Shown: positions 8,365 to 17,066 of the stretch, one piece after another | Layout: the number at the start of each line of letters is the position of its first letter | Numbering within the stretch: position 1 is the stretch's first letter | Position numbers and translations under genes: made by a program | Notes under the pieces: generated by a model | The model's database searches: none | The model's input: the letters and a program-made list of their open reading frames with translations, nothing else | Told to the model about the DNA's origin: nothing | DNA from: Pelobacter sp. | GTDB taxonomy: Bacteria; Desulfobacterota; Desulfuromonadia; Geobacterales; Pseudopelobacteraceae | DNA length: 64,000 bases | NCBI GenBank assembly: GCA_030824515.1 | Contig: JAVBXN010000002.1 | Coordinates: 1-64,000, forward strand | Direction of reading: 5' to 3'

Positions 8365-8460
8365 CCCCCTCTTATCTTAAGAGGGGGATGAAAACCGCGT
8401 CCCTCCTCTTCGTAACAAGCAGGAGAGGTTATCAACTCCTCCCCTTAGTTTAAGGGGAGG
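8365..8460. repeat. Pair of REP-like GC-rich palindromes
   Basis: Two palindromic hairpins, 8365-8387 (10-bp arms, CCCCCTCTTA) and 8438-8460 (10-bp arms, CCTCCCCTTA), are 50 bases apart and share the CCCCT...TTAAG pattern of dispersed repeats common in bacterial intergenic DNA. The second one runs into the cupin gene and encodes its last codons and stop. Similar elements occur at 10335-10350 and 12953-13059. Confidence 0.65.
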
Positions 8461-8945
8461 CTGGGAGGGGTTAGATTTTTCTCTTCAGTATTCTTCACCG
8501 GTTCCGGCTTGATGACATTGGGTACCCCTTCGGCCCCCAGGTAGAACACCGCCAGTTTGACCGGCTCGCTCCCGCTGTTCCTGCCGTTGTGCAGCGTGTT
8601 GACCACCTCGATGATGGCGTCCCCGGCTTTGAAAGCAAGCTGCTTGCGGTCTTCGAGTTCGACCGTCAGGTTGCCGGACACCACATAGGCATAGACCGGC
8701 ACAGGGTGTTTATGCCAGCCGGTTTCAGCGCCCGGCGCCAGCTCCACGGTCATGGCGGTAACCTCGGCCCGGTCGGTCTGCGGATAACTGATCTTCTGGC
8801 CGTTACCGGTTACGGTGGTTTTTGTCAGCACTTTTGCCGTCACACCGGAGCTGTAGTCGGCTGAAAATGCGGAAGGTACTATCAGCAGCAGTCCGATCAG
8901 CAAGAGGCTGGCAGCGTGGATTCGTGGAGTGTTGATTGAAGTCAT
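8445..8945 (-). CDS. Secreted cupin-domain protein
   Basis: 166 residues with a Sec signal peptide (HAASLLLIGLLLIVPSAFSA, cleavage near residue 29). AGGAAA lies at good spacing before the ATG at 8945. A single cupin barrel follows: motif 1 is GAETGWHKHPVPVYAYVVSG and motif 2 is FKAGDAIIEVVNTLHNGRN, with two His of motif 1 and the His of motif 2 positioned to hold a metal. Single-cupin periplasmic proteins are varied in function (dioxygenase, isomerase, binding), so none is assigned. The C-terminal residues NLTPPSLPLN and the stop codon are supplied by a REP-like repeat, so the original C-terminus may have been different. Confidence 0.85.
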   Translation of the reverse strand: MTSINTPRIHAASLLLIGLLLIVPSAFSADYSSGVTAKVLTKTTVTGNGQKISYPQTDRAEVTAMTVELAPGAETGWHKHPVPVYAYVVSGNLTVELEDRKQLAFKAGDAIIEVVNTLHNGRNSGSEPVKLAVFYLGAEGVPNVIKPEPVKNTEEKNLTPPSLPLN

Positions 8946-9061
8946 TTTGAACTTTCCTGGTTTTTTTATTTGGTTTTGCGGTGTGCAATGGTTCGTGGCG
9001 TGACTGCGTTAGCGTCTACGCCGGTGTCAGTTATTCTCCCCAAACCTAGCACCAAAGGCTC

Positions 9062-10180
9062 TCATTTGTCGTAGAAAAAGTTCAACTTGTAGCCGCTCAC
9101 GATGTTTGTTCTTATAGGCGCCGGAACTGTTTCCCTATCGGTTAGATATGCACCAATGCCATTAGATATGGTCACCGTCAACGCATCTGTAGCTGATTTC
9201 ATCGACTTCACATAAACGGGATTCTTGGGCTGTGAGACGTCAAATATCATTACCCCCGAAGATCCGGCTGCTACATAAAGTTTGTTGTTGTAGGCGGCAA
9301 AGGATTGTCCCCTTCCTCCCTGAAGAGAGATGGTCCGGACGAAAGAAGGGTTTGCTCTATCGGCTGTGTCCACAACGTTGAGCCCAGCATCGTCTAGGTA
9401 ATAGAGCGCATCTCCTAGGATTATAATCGGTGAGTATGTCTGGTTGAAAGAGATCCAGGGGCCCCCATTTTGGGTCGTGGGGTGAGCTTTGTCTGAAACA
9501 TCTATGCTTTCAATGTCCTTGTATTTGTCAGGACTTCCATTTAGTAGAATTCTTGAAAGGTAAACGATGTTATCTTTCTTGGCCAGATACCCGGCGTCTG
9601 AGACAGTGGTAGTGCTGATCACAATCGGGGCAGAAGGGGTGGTTATATCCACTATGTAAAAATGGTTGTGGTTGAAATCAGTGAAATCAGTGGAGGAAAT
9701 GTATAGGGTATTTGCATCAGCAAGAATGTGATCGGCCGGGATCCTCAAAGTAGAAAGGTAAGCCGAACTAGCAGTCGAACTGATATCGTACAGTCTTAGC
9801 TCTCTCCGATCCCCTATGCAGGAGCCGAGGCAGGCTGGGTTCACCGCAATGACAGCAACATTTCCAGCCAAAACCAAGTCATACATTGTATCGAAGCTAT
9901 ATTGGACCGATGAGGGGATTAGCGATGCCGACAACGATAGCGAACCAGGGTTCGAAGCATCAACGGCGCCGAGTCCCTGTAATCCATCAGTGTAAAAAAT
10001 TTCCGACCCGGCGACCGCGATCGCATAGAGATTGGAACCGACCTCGATGCTGCTGATCGTGCTAAGGTTGGCAAATTTGACTGCGGCAGCAGGAGGATCG
10101 GAGTGGTTCGAACTGTTACTGCTGCAGGCAGCAGTGGTCGCGCAGAGGATTGCAAGAAGCAGGTAAAACGATTTCGACAT
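9062..10180 (-). CDS. Lipoprotein with LVIVD-type beta-propeller repeats
   Basis: 372 residues. The signal peptide ends in lipobox TAAC (Cys 19), so it is a lipoprotein. The rest is a series of blade-like repeats with the pattern 'name-value ... VDIS-P-P' : LGAVDASNPGSL, LYDISSTASSAYL, FYIVDITTPSAPIVI, ESIDVSDKAHP, LNVVDTADRANPSFV and MIFDVSQPKNPVYV. This is the LVIVD-repeat propeller, found in surface proteins of unclear role, usually scaffolds for binding. A short disulfide-prone loop (NPACLGSCIGDR) is present. GAGGAG precedes the ATG at 10180. It stands alone between the cupin gene and glgX, with 226 bases upstream. Confidence 0.78.
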   Translation of the reverse strand: MSKSFYLLLAILCATTAACSSNSSNHSDPPAAAVKFANLSTISSIEVGSNLYAIAVAGSEIFYTDGLQGLGAVDASNPGSLSLSASLIPSSVQYSFDTMYDLVLAGNVAVIAVNPACLGSCIGDRRELRLYDISSTASSAYLSTLRIPADHILADANTLYISSTDFTDFNHNHFYIVDITTPSAPIVISTTTVSDAGYLAKKDNIVYLSRILLNGSPDKYKDIESIDVSDKAHPTTQNGGPWISFNQTYSPIIILGDALYYLDDAGLNVVDTADRANPSFVRTISLQGGRGQSFAAYNNKLYVAAGSSGVMIFDVSQPKNPVYVKSMKSATDALTVTISNGIGAYLTDRETVPAPIRTNIVSGYKLNFFYDK

Positions 10181-10334
10181 GTAGCACTCCTCTCAGTCAT
10201 TCTCTCTTTGTCTTTTTTTGTCTTCCATTTTGTTGCAACCACTTGTTGCCCCCTCCACGCGCACGCGCCCGTGAACCGGTGATCTTCCCAAATGGAACAT
10301 TTATCTCAAGCTGAATCCTGATGACTTAAATACG

Positions 10335-10350
10335 CCTTTAAGCTCCCCTC
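10335..10350. repeat. Small REP-like hairpin downstream of glgX
   Basis: CCCCT-N6-AGGGG inside the longer GC-rich stretch 10333-10356, in the gap between the end of glgX and the start of the lipoprotein gene. It resembles the palindromes at 8365-8460. The 226-base gap otherwise holds nothing I can identify beyond the presumed promoter of the lipoprotein gene. Confidence 0.4.
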
Positions 10351-10406
10351 CCGCAAGGGGCGGGGGAATTTTACGAGCCTCAAATCATCCATGTTCACAT
10401 TCTCAA

Positions 10407-12569
10407 TCACCTTGCCACCAGCACTACCACCGAATAGGCCTGCACCAGAAAATGCCCCTGGTCGCCCAGCTCCGGTTCGCTGCCCGGCTCGAAGATATCC
10501 TCCGGCGAAGGCATGCCGGTGTTGACCGCCACATGCCATTTGCCGCTGCCGGGCGCCGGCATCGGGATCTCGAAATATTGCGTCTCCCAGTGACTGTTCA
10601 TGGCCACGTAGATGTAGTCGTCACAGACCGTGCCGCTTTTGGCGTGCCTGCCGCAGAGCATGAAGGCCAGCATGCGGCTTTCGCCGGACCAGTCCGCGTT
10701 CCAGGCCTTTTCCCCGTGCCAGCTGATGTCCGAGTAACCGCTCCCCATGTAATCGCGGTTGCTGAGGTGATAACGGTTGCGCAGCACCGGGTGCGCCTTG
10801 CGGAAGGCGACCATGTTGCGGGCGAAACGGAGCAGACCGGCATTTTTTTCGGCCAGCCCCCAGTCCAGCCAGTTCAGGTCGTTGTCCTGGCAGTAGGTAT
10901 TGTTGTTGCCGCGCTGGGTGCGCCCCAGTTCGTCCCCCATCAGCACCATCGGAATGCCGTGGCTGACCATCAGGATCGCCCAGGCGTTTCTGACCAGACG
11001 CATCCTGAGAGCGTTAATGCCGGGGTTATCGGTCTCCCCTTCCCAACCGCAGTTCCAGCTGTCGTTGTCGTTGCCGCCGTCGTTGTTGTTCTCGCCGTTG
11101 GCCTGGTTGTGCTTTTCGTTGTAGGCGAACAGGTCGTACAGCGTGAAACCGTCGTGGCAGGTGATGAAGTTGATCGAGGCGGTCGGCCCGCGCCCGTTCC
11201 AGCCGTACAGGTCGGGCGAGCCCTGAATCCGCTGGGCCAGCGCGCCCACCTTTCCGGCATCCCCTTTCAGGAAACAGCGCAGGTCGTCGCGGTACTTGCC
11301 GTTCCACTCGGCCCAGCGCCCGAAGGCCGGGAACGATCCGACCTGGTAGAGCCCGCCGGCGTCCCAGGCTTCGGCGATCAGCTTGCATTTGCCCAGCACC
11401 GGGTCAAAGGCCAGCGACTCCAGAAGCGGCGGATTGGAGAGCGGCGCGCCCCACGGGTCGCGCCCCAGTATGGCGGCCAGATCGAAACGGAAACCGTCGA
11501 TGTGGTATTCGGCTGCCCAGTAGCGCAGGCAGTCCAGCACGATGCTGCGCACGATCGGGTTGTTGCAGTTGAGGGTGTTGCCGCAACCGGAGAAGTTGTA
11601 GTAATACCCTTCCGGGGTCAGCATGTAATAGGTCTTGTTGTCGATGCCGCGGAAGGAGAAGGTCGGGCCGCGCTCGTCCCCCTCGGCGGTGTGGTTGAAG
11701 ACCACATCCAGGATCACCTCGATCCCGTTTTTATGCAGCTCCTTGACCAGGGTCTTGAGCTCGTCCACCTGCATGCCGAGCCGCCCGGTGGCGGCGAAAC
11801 CGGCCTTGGGGGCGAAGAAGTTGACCGTGCTGTAGCCCCAGTAGTTGTAGAGCATCTCGCCACTGTCGGGATGGCGGCGGCTGTTCTCGAATTCGTCGAA
11901 TTCATAGACCGGCATCAGCTCGACGCAGTTGACACCCAGTTCCCTGATGTAGGGGATCTTGTCGCGCAGCGCGGCAAAGGTGCCGGGGTGTTTCACGCCG
12001 GCCGAGGCGTGGCGGGTGAAGCTGCGCACATGCATCTCGTAGATGATCAGGTCCTCGATCGGTATCTCCAGCGGCCGGTCGTCCTCCCAGTCAAAGTCCT
12101 CGAAGACCAGCCGGCCACGGTAGGGGAAGAGATTGTCCCAATCGGGCGGAGTTCCCCACACATCCCGGCCGCCGACCGCCTTGGCATAGGGGTCGAGCAG
12201 GATCTTGTCCTGGTTGAAGCGCTGGCCGTCGGCCGGATCAAAGGGACCGTCCATGCGGTAGCCGTATTCGATGGTTTCGCAATCCAGGTCGAAGACCATC
12301 ATGCTCCAGACATGGCCGATCCGGAAGGAATCGGGAAAGGGAATCTCCACCAGCGGTTCCTGCTCCCCTTTTTCGAACAGCACCAGCGTGCAGGAGATGG
12401 CATGACTGGAGAAGATCGAGAAGTTGACGCCGCCCGGCACCAGCGTGGCCCCGAAGGGGAACGGCTTGCCGGGACGCAGTCTGAAACCGGCGATTTCGTG
12501 GGTCGGGTAGTAGTCGATCCGGACGTCCAAAGCATCGATCCGCCCCGCCGCGGCATTGGCAGTAGACAT
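10407..12569 (-). CDS. glgX: Glycogen debranching enzyme GlgX (isoamylase type, GH13)
   Basis: 720 residues, normal for GlgX. The start at 12569 has GGAG eight bases upstream and lies 13 bases after the STAS gene. An N-terminal CBM48 region (GKPFPFGATLVPGGVNFSIF) precedes the TIM barrel. GH13 regions are all visible: VVFNHTAEG, DGFRFDLAAILG with the nucleophile Asp, LIAEAWDAGG with the acid/base Glu, and FITCHDGFTLYDL with the third acid residue. The enzyme hydrolyses alpha-1,6 branches of glycogen or limit dextrins in the cytoplasm. Its link to a STAS gene immediately upstream suggests control of, or coupling to, stress signalling. Confidence 0.95.
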   Translation of the reverse strand: MSTANAAAGRIDALDVRIDYYPTHEIAGFRLRPGKPFPFGATLVPGGVNFSIFSSHAISCTLVLFEKGEQEPLVEIPFPDSFRIGHVWSMMVFDLDCETIEYGYRMDGPFDPADGQRFNQDKILLDPYAKAVGGRDVWGTPPDWDNLFPYRGRLVFEDFDWEDDRPLEIPIEDLIIYEMHVRSFTRHASAGVKHPGTFAALRDKIPYIRELGVNCVELMPVYEFDEFENSRRHPDSGEMLYNYWGYSTVNFFAPKAGFAATGRLGMQVDELKTLVKELHKNGIEVILDVVFNHTAEGDERGPTFSFRGIDNKTYYMLTPEGYYYNFSGCGNTLNCNNPIVRSIVLDCLRYWAAEYHIDGFRFDLAAILGRDPWGAPLSNPPLLESLAFDPVLGKCKLIAEAWDAGGLYQVGSFPAFGRWAEWNGKYRDDLRCFLKGDAGKVGALAQRIQGSPDLYGWNGRGPTASINFITCHDGFTLYDLFAYNEKHNQANGENNNDGGNDNDSWNCGWEGETDNPGINALRMRLVRNAWAILMVSHGIPMVLMGDELGRTQRGNNNTYCQDNDLNWLDWGLAEKNAGLLRFARNMVAFRKAHPVLRNRYHLSNRDYMGSGYSDISWHGEKAWNADWSGESRMLAFMLCGRHAKSGTVCDDYIYVAMNSHWETQYFEIPMPAPGSGKWHVAVNTGMPSPEDIFEPGSEPELGDQGHFLVQAYSVVVLVAR

Positions 12570-12582
12570 GTTAATGCTCCAA

Positions 12583-12915
12583 TCAGGCCAGGGCCGAAAG
12601 GCCGGCTTCCTGTGAATCGGCAAGGGTGAAGAAATTGATGAATCCGGTCATGGACATGGTGTCCCTGATCTCTTCCGAAACGCCCACCAGCACGACCTTG
12701 CCCTTCCTGGCAGCCACCTGCCGGTACAGAAGCAGCAGCATCCGCAGGCCGGCGCTGGAGAGGTAACCGACCCCGCGCATATCCACCAGAAGCCGGTTCC
12801 CGGTCTGCAAGGCGGCCAACAGTTCCGACTGCACCTGGGGCGCGCTCTTGCCGTCAATATCTCCGCTTACAGTGGCGATCAGATTCGCTCCATCCAGCTT
12901 TGTTTCTATGGTCAT
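12583..12915 (-). CDS. STAS-domain anti-sigma factor antagonist, second copy
   Basis: 110 residues from the ATG at 12915 (AGGGAG upstream). STAS signatures: ATVSGDIDGKSAPQVQSEL, LLVDMRGVGYLSSAGLRMLL with phosphorylatable Ser-Ser before AGLR, and GVSEEIRDTMSMTGF. It resembles classic RsbV/SpoIIAA more closely than the copy at 7893-8216. No kinase or phosphatase gene adjoins it, so it may use the RsbW-like kinase and SpoIIE phosphatase encoded 5-9 kb away; that pairing is an inference. It reads directly into glgX with a 13-base gap, which implies one transcript. Confidence 0.9.
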   Translation of the reverse strand: MTIETKLDGANLIATVSGDIDGKSAPQVQSELLAALQTGNRLLVDMRGVGYLSSAGLRMLLLLYRQVAARKGKVVLVGVSEEIRDTMSMTGFINFFTLADSQEAGLSALA

Positions 12916-12952
12916 GAATAGCTCCCTTGTTTTCTGCTTTGTTACATTCAAA

Positions 12953-13059
12953 GCAAATCCCCCTCAATCCCCCTTTCGTAAAGGGGGAGGTTTTAAAATC
13001 CCCCCCTTTACGAAAGGGGGGCTAGGGGGGATTTGCCGTTAAGTGGGGATTTGCCGTTA
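12953..13059. repeat. Long inverted repeat plus 18-bp tandem repeat between the AGE-like and STAS genes
   Basis: Arms 12953-12991 and 12999-13036 are nearly exact reverse complements (outer GCAAATCCCCC, inner CCCCCTTTCGTAAAGGGGG), and each arm is itself palindromic. Next to it GGGGATTTGCCGTTA occurs twice (13027-13041 and 13045-13059); the second copy includes the stop codon of the AGE-like gene. The structure resembles a REP/MITE-type dispersed element. In RNA it would form a very stable cruciform between the two leftward genes and could cut the operon in two. Confidence 0.75.
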
Positions 13060-14880
13060 CGGCGTAATCGTCACTTTAACCTTCAGATCCCTGTCAGCTG
13101 CCGGAAGCTTCACGTACAACTCCTCGGCGTTGAAATTGTCATAGGACTGGCCGTCGATCTCCACCGCGGTCAGCCGGACGCTCCCCTTCGGCAGGATATC
13201 GGGCGAAACCCTGAGTATATTGTCCTTGAAACCGCCCGGCTTGGGCTTGAAATAGAAATTCATCGGCACCTTGTTGATCAGCAGGTTGGTGTAGACCGCC
13301 GACAGGTAGCAGAGTTCGGTGGAGTGGTAGCCGCTCATGGAGTGACTCCCCTTGAAGCGCTCATTACCCAACAGATAGGGGAGACCATTGGCCATCACGT
13401 TGAAATAGACCGCACCGTCATCCCGGTCCAGGAAATGGGCGTTGTAGAAAGCGGCCGCTTCGCGTGCATGGAGCAGATATTCATCATCCTTGAGGACACC
13501 CTTCAGGATCATGTAGGCCAGGATGGCCTGCTCCTGCTGCCACCAGGCCTTGCGGTCGTGCCAGGTGAAGCGGTAATATTCCTCGCCCGGCGCCAGCGTG
13601 CGGGCCACCACATCGTACCAGCCGCCGCGCTGCCGGTCGCTGCCTGCCTCGGGCATCAGCCCGGCGATCTTGCGTGCAAAGGCCACGTACTCATCCTTTG
13701 GGCGCAGGCTGTTCATGCGCATCAGGTTCCAGGCAATCTTCAGGTTGTGCCCGACCACCGCGTTGTCCTGCTGCCAACCCCAGCTCTTGTCGTGGCTCCA
13801 ATCCTCGAAGAAACGTTCCTGCACGAAGGGGCTGTTGTCGTAATCCTGGAAATGCTGTTCGATCGTGTCGAAGGTGTACTCCAGGAAATCGGCATATTTT
13901 TCCTCGCCGGTGGCCAGCCAGAGGTTGATCAGGTAGGCCGGGGCATGGTCGCCGACCGAGTTCCAGTTCTTCTTGGCGCGGTTGTTTCCCTTGTCCAGCG
14001 TGCTGGAACGGGGGTCGAGCGTGATCGGGTCGATATGGGAGAAGTAGCCCCCCTTTTCATCGTCCTTGTAGTATTTCTCGAACAGGTCGATGGTCTTTTC
14101 GATGTCGAACATGATGGCTGGATCGCCGGTGATACGGTAGGTCTGGGTCGGCCCGGCCAGGGCGTAGATCTGTTCGTACATCGGCAGAGAATCATAGTCG
14201 TCGCCGAACTCGGAGGTCAGCAGTTTCTGTTCCCGCTCGCCGGACACCTGCAGGCCGTGGTACCAGTAGACCAAGTCCTCGTCGTTATCGTAGAAACGGA
14301 CGTGTTCACGCAGGTATTCGGTGCCGATCTCGGCCCCTTCCAGGAAGCGTTCCTCGCCGGTCATCAGGTAGGCCGATGCAAAACCGTACACCAGCCGCGA
14401 TATGGTGTCGGTCTCCTGGAGATAATCGCCCTTCTTGCCCCCTCCCAGGTGCAGGAAGGTGCGGTAGTTTTTGTAGTCGATCTCTTTTTCGGGATAATCG
14501 AACTGCCATTTCAAATAGCTGTCGGCGATGGATTTGACCTGCTTGACCCACCACTCCGGCTCTTCGTGACGGTAGCTGCCGGCCTTGTCGCCGGGGAAGA
14601 TCATCGACTTGACCTCTATGCGGTAGTCATCCCCCTTGGGATAGAAGATGCAATAGGCGTAGACGAAGTTGCCTTCGTCCAGCAGTTCGGCCAGCCTGCC
14701 GGTGGCGTCGATGTAGCCTTCGTCCAGGTTCTGGGTGATGCGGGCATAGGTCATCGGAGTGATAAAAAGCGTGTATTCGCGCCCATCCGAAGTCTTCAGC
14801 GTGAATGACCGTTCGGTGCGGTTGAAGCCGGTAACGTAGCCGGCAATCGTGTCGGAAAAGGTGAATTTCAATTGTCCCAT
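13057..14880 (-). CDS. AGE/GH-like (alpha/alpha)6-barrel protein, possible sugar epimerase
   Basis: 607 residues. GGGAGG precedes the ATG at 14880. Residues 1-110 form a beta-rich N-terminal part (GYVTGFNRTERSFTLKTSDGREY). From about residue 120 to 520 there are repeated helical hairpins with aromatic and acidic loops (EQIYALAGPTQTYRITGDP, KNWNSVGDHAPAYLINLWLATGE, WGWQQDNAVVGHNLKIAWNLMR, HDRKAWWQQEQAILAYMILKG). This is the pattern of N-acylglucosamine 2-epimerase and cellobiose-epimerase relatives, including the conserved His and Trp-Gln-Glu residues. A short beta domain closes the protein. No signal peptide is seen. Substrate is unknown; closeness to glgX hints at a glucan or oligosaccharide. 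Confidence 0.72.
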   Translation of the reverse strand: MGQLKFTFSDTIAGYVTGFNRTERSFTLKTSDGREYTLFITPMTYARITQNLDEGYIDATGRLAELLDEGNFVYAYCIFYPKGDDYRIEVKSMIFPGDKAGSYRHEEPEWWVKQVKSIADSYLKWQFDYPEKEIDYKNYRTFLHLGGGKKGDYLQETDTISRLVYGFASAYLMTGEERFLEGAEIGTEYLREHVRFYDNDEDLVYWYHGLQVSGEREQKLLTSEFGDDYDSLPMYEQIYALAGPTQTYRITGDPAIMFDIEKTIDLFEKYYKDDEKGGYFSHIDPITLDPRSSTLDKGNNRAKKNWNSVGDHAPAYLINLWLATGEEKYADFLEYTFDTIEQHFQDYDNSPFVQERFFEDWSHDKSWGWQQDNAVVGHNLKIAWNLMRMNSLRPKDEYVAFARKIAGLMPEAGSDRQRGGWYDVVARTLAPGEEYYRFTWHDRKAWWQQEQAILAYMILKGVLKDDEYLLHAREAAAFYNAHFLDRDDGAVYFNVMANGLPYLLGNERFKGSHSMSGYHSTELCYLSAVYTNLLINKVPMNFYFKPKPGGFKDNILRVSPDILPKGSVRLTAVEIDGQSYDNFNAEELYVKLPAADRDLKVKVTITP

Positions 14881-14975
14881 GCGTTCCTCCCTGATTTATT
14901 TTTTTGGGTTTATTGGATATTTGCGAGTGCGTCGGAAGCGATCCTGTTTTCGGGAGCAGCTCAGCCTGCCCGATG

Positions 14976-15998
14976 TCATTCCCCGGGAGCCTCTGACACC
15001 TGCACCACCAGCTTGCCGTTGTTCGTTCCGTCGAACAGCCGGTTGACGGCGCCGGGCGCGGCTTCCAGTCCCTTTACCAGGTCAATCCGGTATTTGAGTT
15101 TTCCCTGCTTGTACCAGCGGGTGAAATCCTCCAGCATCTCCCGGTCGCGCGCGATGAAGTCCGAAGCGACCAGCCCCTGGATCCTGAGCCTCTTGGAGGT
15201 CACCATCGAAAAATTGTACGGTCCCGGCACCGGCGCGGTGGCGTTGTATTTGGCTATCGAGCCGCAGACCACCACCCGGCCGAAGTTGTTCATCTCCGCC
15301 AGCGCGATATCGAGAATTTCGCCGCCGACGTTGTCGAAGTAGACATCCACACCACCGGGACAGGCGGACTTCACCAGTTCGCGCAGGTTGCTGTTGCGGT
15401 AGTTTACGGCGGCGTCAAAGCCCAGTTCCCTGACGAGGTATTCGCACTTGTCATCGGAGCCGGCGATACCGGTCACGTGGAGCCCCCTGATCTTGCCGAT
15501 CTGCCCAACCAGTGAACCGACCGATCCGGCCGCGGACGACACAAGCAGGGTTTCCCGCTCCTTCGGCTGCCCCACGTCCAGCAGGCCGAAATAGGAGGTC
15601 CGGCCGGCCAGGCCGAACAGCCCCAGGTGCGCCGACAGCGGCAGTTCGCTCGCCGGAAGGACGGAGATTCCCTCGCCGCCGGAAAGCGCGTATTCCTGCC
15701 ACCCCAAAAGGCCCTGCACCCGATCCCCCACGGCAAACCCGGGATGCCTGGATTGCTCGACGATTCCTACCCCCAGACAGCGGACGACCTCGCCGATCTG
15801 CACCGGGGGGAGATAACTCTTGCCATCATACAGCCAGCCGCGAATCGCCGGATCCAGCGACAGGTAGACATTGCGGATCAGTATCCGCTGATCATCCGGT
15901 TCCCGGAGCGGCTCGGCCAGAAATTCAAAATCCGTCGGCTTGATCATGCCGTAGGGACGGGCTGCAAGCCTCCATACATGGTTTACGGTTGCGGCCAT
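14976..15998 (-). CDS. NADP-dependent MDR oxidoreductase (alkenal/one reductase, CurA type)
   Basis: 340 residues from the ATG at 15998 (GAGGAG upstream). This is a zinc-free medium-chain dehydrogenase of the leukotriene B4 dehydrogenase / curcumin reductase branch: YLSLDPAIRGWL near the N-terminus, GVGIVEQSRHPGFAVGDRV, LGLFGLAGRTSYFGLLDVG, the nucleotide-binding SSAAGSVGSLVGQIGKI, VDVYFDNVGGEILDIAL, and RLRIQGLVASDF. Such enzymes reduce the C=C bond of reactive enals and enones with NADPH. It lies 29 bases after the outer-membrane protein gene and 95 bases before the AGE-like gene, all leftward, but the functions do not obviously connect. Confidence 0.9.
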   Translation of the reverse strand: MAATVNHVWRLAARPYGMIKPTDFEFLAEPLREPDDQRILIRNVYLSLDPAIRGWLYDGKSYLPPVQIGEVVRCLGVGIVEQSRHPGFAVGDRVQGLLGWQEYALSGGEGISVLPASELPLSAHLGLFGLAGRTSYFGLLDVGQPKERETLLVSSAAGSVGSLVGQIGKIRGLHVTGIAGSDDKCEYLVRELGFDAAVNYRNSNLRELVKSACPGGVDVYFDNVGGEILDIALAEMNNFGRVVVCGSIAKYNATAPVPGPYNFSMVTSKRLRIQGLVASDFIARDREMLEDFTRWYKQGKLKYRIDLVKGLEAAPGAVNRLFDGTNNGKLVVQVSEAPGE

Positions 15999-16026
15999 GC
16001 TCTGTCTCCTCTGTCCGTGGTGCGGG

Positions 16027-17058
16027 TTAGAATCGCACATCGAATAAAATGCTCGGGATCACGCGTGAAATGTTGAAGGCGGCCACATTCGAGATGTTCC
16101 TGCTGTAGAGCGCCCGCAGGGAGATGCCGTACCTGTCCTCGAAATAGGTGGTGGCGGTAACGACCGCGGACCAGGCCTGGTCTGTGCGCGTCCCCTTGAT
16201 GGAGTTGTAGATTCCGTCATAATCCTTGCGGTAATACTCGCCGTAGATATCCAGCAGCGAGTCGCTGGGCAGGATGAAGCTTCCCTGCAGGCTGACCTTG
16301 TGCCCCACTCCATCCCAGAGCGGAGAACGGGTGCTGTCCACGTCCCCGGCATAACCGACCCGCACCAGCAGCGCCGGAGAAAAAGCAAACAACTGGCTTA
16401 TGGCCCCCGAATAGTTGGAACCGGACCTGAGCGAGTTGCTCTTGAAGATCGATACGTTCTCGTATTCGCTGGAGCGATAGCGCAAATCGATCACAGTGCT
16501 GCGTCCCGCTCCTTCGGCGATGATCAGGGAGGGGCCGGTCATCACCGCGTAGTCGAACAGTTTCGAGCCGAGCAACATGTGATGTAACACGGTCGAGTAG
16601 CGCAGCGTAACCTGTTTGGCGATTTTATGCCTGATGGCAATTTCCGCCAGGTTCTGGGTCAGGTTGAATTCATCCAGATCGGCGTGTTGACTCTGGAAAA
16701 AGGCGTAATTAAGCGTCAGATCGCCCTGCGTCCACTTGAACGGCAGATAGCTGCCGGACAGGTTCAGCACGAAGCGCGAATCGTCTTTTTTGCCGATGTC
16801 GTCCGGGATCGGCGTGCCCTGGGCGTTCATGATCGCATTGGTGTCATACTGATAGCCGGTGGTTATCTTCAGGAACAGCTTCTTGTCGGGAGGCGGCTGC
16901 TTCACCAGTTCCGGCATGGTCAGCATGCCGAACGGCTGGGCACTGAATAACCAGGGCTGCTCTGAGGAGTCGGCGGCCAGGACGGCACTATTGCCGCTAA
17001 AAAGCAGGCCGACAAGCAGCGCAAGGCAGAGCAGATGTCTGGTCATGAATAGATTCAT
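16027..17058 (-). CDS. Putative outer-membrane beta-barrel protein
   Basis: 343 residues with a Sec signal peptide (LLCLALLVGLLFSGNSAVLAA, cleavage near residue 29) and AAGGGG before the ATG at 17058. The mature chain is made of alternating polar/hydrophobic stretches (FLKITTGYQYDTNAIM, GDLTLNYAFFQSQHADL, QVTLRYSTVLHHMLL, GISLRALYSRNISNV) and ends in Phe (ILFDVRF), as expected for a barrel folded by the BAM machine. The YQYDTN motif occurs in several barrel families whose first strand begins the pore. Substrate and partner are unknown. It follows the VOC-protein gene after eight bases and is probably on the same transcript. Confidence 0.78.
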   Translation of the reverse strand: MNLFMTRHLLCLALLVGLLFSGNSAVLAADSSEQPWLFSAQPFGMLTMPELVKQPPPDKKLFLKITTGYQYDTNAIMNAQGTPIPDDIGKKDDSRFVLNLSGSYLPFKWTQGDLTLNYAFFQSQHADLDEFNLTQNLAEIAIRHKIAKQVTLRYSTVLHHMLLGSKLFDYAVMTGPSLIIAEGAGRSTVIDLRYRSSEYENVSIFKSNSLRSGSNYSGAISQLFAFSPALLVRVGYAGDVDSTRSPLWDGVGHKVSLQGSFILPSDSLLDIYGEYYRKDYDGIYNSIKGTRTDQAWSAVVTATTYFEDRYGISLRALYSRNISNVAAFNISRVIPSILFDVRF

Positions 17059-17066
17059 AATGCCCC

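Noticed and set aside
10452-12629. Long open frame on the plus strand opposite glgX
   Set aside because: GC-rich shadow of glgX: composition is Val/Ala/Gly/Arg-heavy without motifs or ribosome site, while the minus strand has all GH13 motifs.
13033-14808. Long plus-strand open frame opposite the AGE-like gene
   Set aside because: Shadow frame; no ribosome site and no recognisable domain, and the opposite strand encodes a clear helical-barrel protein.
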